Assembly (NCBI GenBank): GCA_964516845.1
Contig: CAZEXP010000011.1
Coordinates: 1-61,226, forward strand
Origin: JAPEKQ01 sp964516845
GTDB taxonomy: Bacteria > Joyebacterota > Joyebacteria > Joyebacterales > Joyebacteraceae
Length of the DNA: 61,226 bases
Reading direction: 5' to 3'
Below are positions 60,369 through 61,226 of the stretch, in pieces. Below the pieces are notes generated by a model. That model made no database searches and had not been told where the DNA came from. It worked only from the letters and a program-made list of their open reading frames with translations. The first letter of the stretch is position 1, and the number at the start of each line of letters is the position of its first letter. Both the position numbers and the translations under genes were made by a program.

Positions 60369-61226
60369 ATGGCACGATCCATGAAGCAGCGAGCACGTCG
60401 CGTCGCTTTCGTTGGCAGCAGCCTGCCCCGCAAGTGCGGCATCGCCACGTTTGCGTCGGACCTCTGTGACGCATTGGAGGTGGAGGACAGGGCGGCCGAT
60501 TTCATCCAGGTGGCCGTGACCGATGCTGAGCCGGGCTACGCCTATGGGCCGCGGGTGCACTTCGAGATTCCGCAGAAAGAGGTCGCGGCCTACCGGCGCG
60601 CGGCCGATTTCCTGAATCTGAGCGGCGTCGAGGTGGTCAGCCTGCAGCACGAGTTCGGTCTCTTCGGCGGGCCGGCCGGCAGCCATGTCCTCGCGATGCT
60701 GCGAGACCTTCGCATGCCGGTGGTCACCACGTTGCACACGATCCTGAACAGCCCCGATTCGGCGCAGCGCAAGGTGATGGACGAGTTGGCCTCGCTTTCC
60801 AACCGGCTCGTGGTGATGAGTCACCGCGGCGAGCGATACCTGCGCGAGATCTACGACATTCCGGCGGAGAAGATCGACTTCATCCCTCACGGCATTCCCG
60901 ACGTGCCCTTCGTTGACCCCAACTTCTACAAAGACAAGTTCGAGGTCGAGGGCAAGATGGTGATGCTCACCTTCGGTCTGCTCTCGGCCAGCAAGGGCAT
61001 CGGCAACGTGATCGAAGCCCTGCCGACCATCCTGGCCGGAAATCCGAACGTGGTCTACCTCGTTGTAGGCGCCACTCACCCGCACGTGCTCCGCAACGAG
61101 GGGGAGTCCTACAGACTGGGACTCGAGAGGCTTGTCCATGAACGGGGCGTGGGGTCGAATGTCGTGTTCCACAATCGCTTCGTCAGCTACCAGGAGCTGG
61201 TTGAGTTCCTGGGGGCGGCCGACATC
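60369..61226 (+). CDS. GT4-family glycosyltransferase (partial, runs off the window)
   Basis: 286 codons are visible and no stop is reached. ATG 60369 follows TTAGGGG, 11 nt after the barrel stop. The N-terminal Rossmann-like half shows VAFVGSSLPRKCGIATFASDL, VVSLQHEFGLFGGPAGSH, PVVTTLHTIL and SNRLVVMSHRG. The C-terminal donor half starts with IPHGIPDVPF and MLTFGLLSASKGIGNVIEAL, a GT-B retaining enzyme of GT4. Relatives make sugar polymers or glycosides from nucleotide-sugars in the cytoplasm. The product here is unknown. Confidence 0.88.
   Translation, partial: MARSMKQRARRVAFVGSSLPRKCGIATFASDLCDALEVEDRAADFIQVAVTDAEPGYAYGPRVHFEIPQKEVAAYRRAADFLNLSGVEVVSLQHEFGLFGGPAGSHVLAMLRDLRMPVVTTLHTILNSPDSAQRKVMDELASLSNRLVVMSHRGERYLREIYDIPAEKIDFIPHGIPDVPFVDPNFYKDKFEVEGKMVMLTFGLLSASKGIGNVIEALPTILAGNPNVVYLVVGATHPHVLRNEGESYRLGLERLVHERGVGSNVVFHNRFVSYQELVEFLGAADI

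Overview
The window is a contiguous piece of a high-GC genome of a Gram-negative (diderm) bacterium with dense, mostly short-spaced genes. Diderm status follows from several predicted outer-membrane beta-barrels ending in aromatic residues, a LolA/LolCDE-like export operon, an RND heavy-metal efflux pair and lipoboxes. Three secreted proteins end in a FlgD/type-IX-like C-terminal Ig domain, and a fourth ends in a short WG-x-IK-x-LYR tail. This style, together with beta-helix and FG-GAP proteins, points to the FCB superphylum or its candidate relatives (Eisenbacteria, Krumholzibacteriota, Latescibacteria type). The phylum is inferred, not proven. I see no rRNA, tRNA, CRISPR array, transposase, integrase or phage gene.

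Layout. 1-7 kb: end of an unknown gene, a secreted CTD protein, NAD malic enzyme, a DUF4126 membrane protein, a membrane glycosyltransferase with TPRs, and a metallophosphoesterase. 7-13.4 kb (minus): glutamate dehydrogenase followed by two overlapping genes for PEP/pyruvate-binding (PPDK_N-like) proteins, one fused to a GAF-like and a nucleotidyltransferase domain. 13.7-17.4 kb: a sulfatase-like lipoprotein and, convergent, a hybrid histidine kinase. 17.7-23 kb (minus): a likely operon of outer-membrane barrel, ECF sigma factor, single-pass anti-sigma-like protein and six-repeat Ig protein. The barrel and the anti-sigma-like protein share a periplasmic domain. 23.2-25.9 kb: lipoprotein, Met/Gly-rich secreted protein, c-type cytochrome.

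25.9-31.9 kb (minus): GbsR/MarR-like regulator, LolA-like protein, two FtsX-type permeases, ATPase and outer-membrane barrel form a tightly coupled operon with a good promoter and an adjacent near-perfect palindrome. 32-37.2 kb: divergent Cys-rich protein, His-rich CusB-like adaptor and CusA-like pump. 37.2-41.7 kb: divergent secreted beta-helix and FG-GAP proteins. 41.9-45.1 kb: diacylglycerol-kinase-like enzyme, two paralogous MarR regulators, a coiled-coil stress protein and an ECF sigma factor whose 3' end overlaps the second MarR gene by 109 nt. 45.7-48.7 kb: a large subtilase with CTD.

48.9-52.2 kb: MFS transporter, MtfA-type peptidase, SIMPL protein. 52.3-56.4 kb: GH29 alpha-L-fucosidase and GH3 glycosidase with PA14, two bases apart. 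56.6-59.5 kb: GT2, GtrA flippase and a polytopic GT resembling a three-component Gtr glycosylation system. 59.5-61.2 kb: LapA-like protein, small barrel and a GT4 enzyme running off the end. A 22-bp element is repeated, with 20 of 22 bases conserved, over the promoters at 45.3 and 59.5 kb and probably marks a MarR regulon joining the subtilase/MarR region to this last operon.
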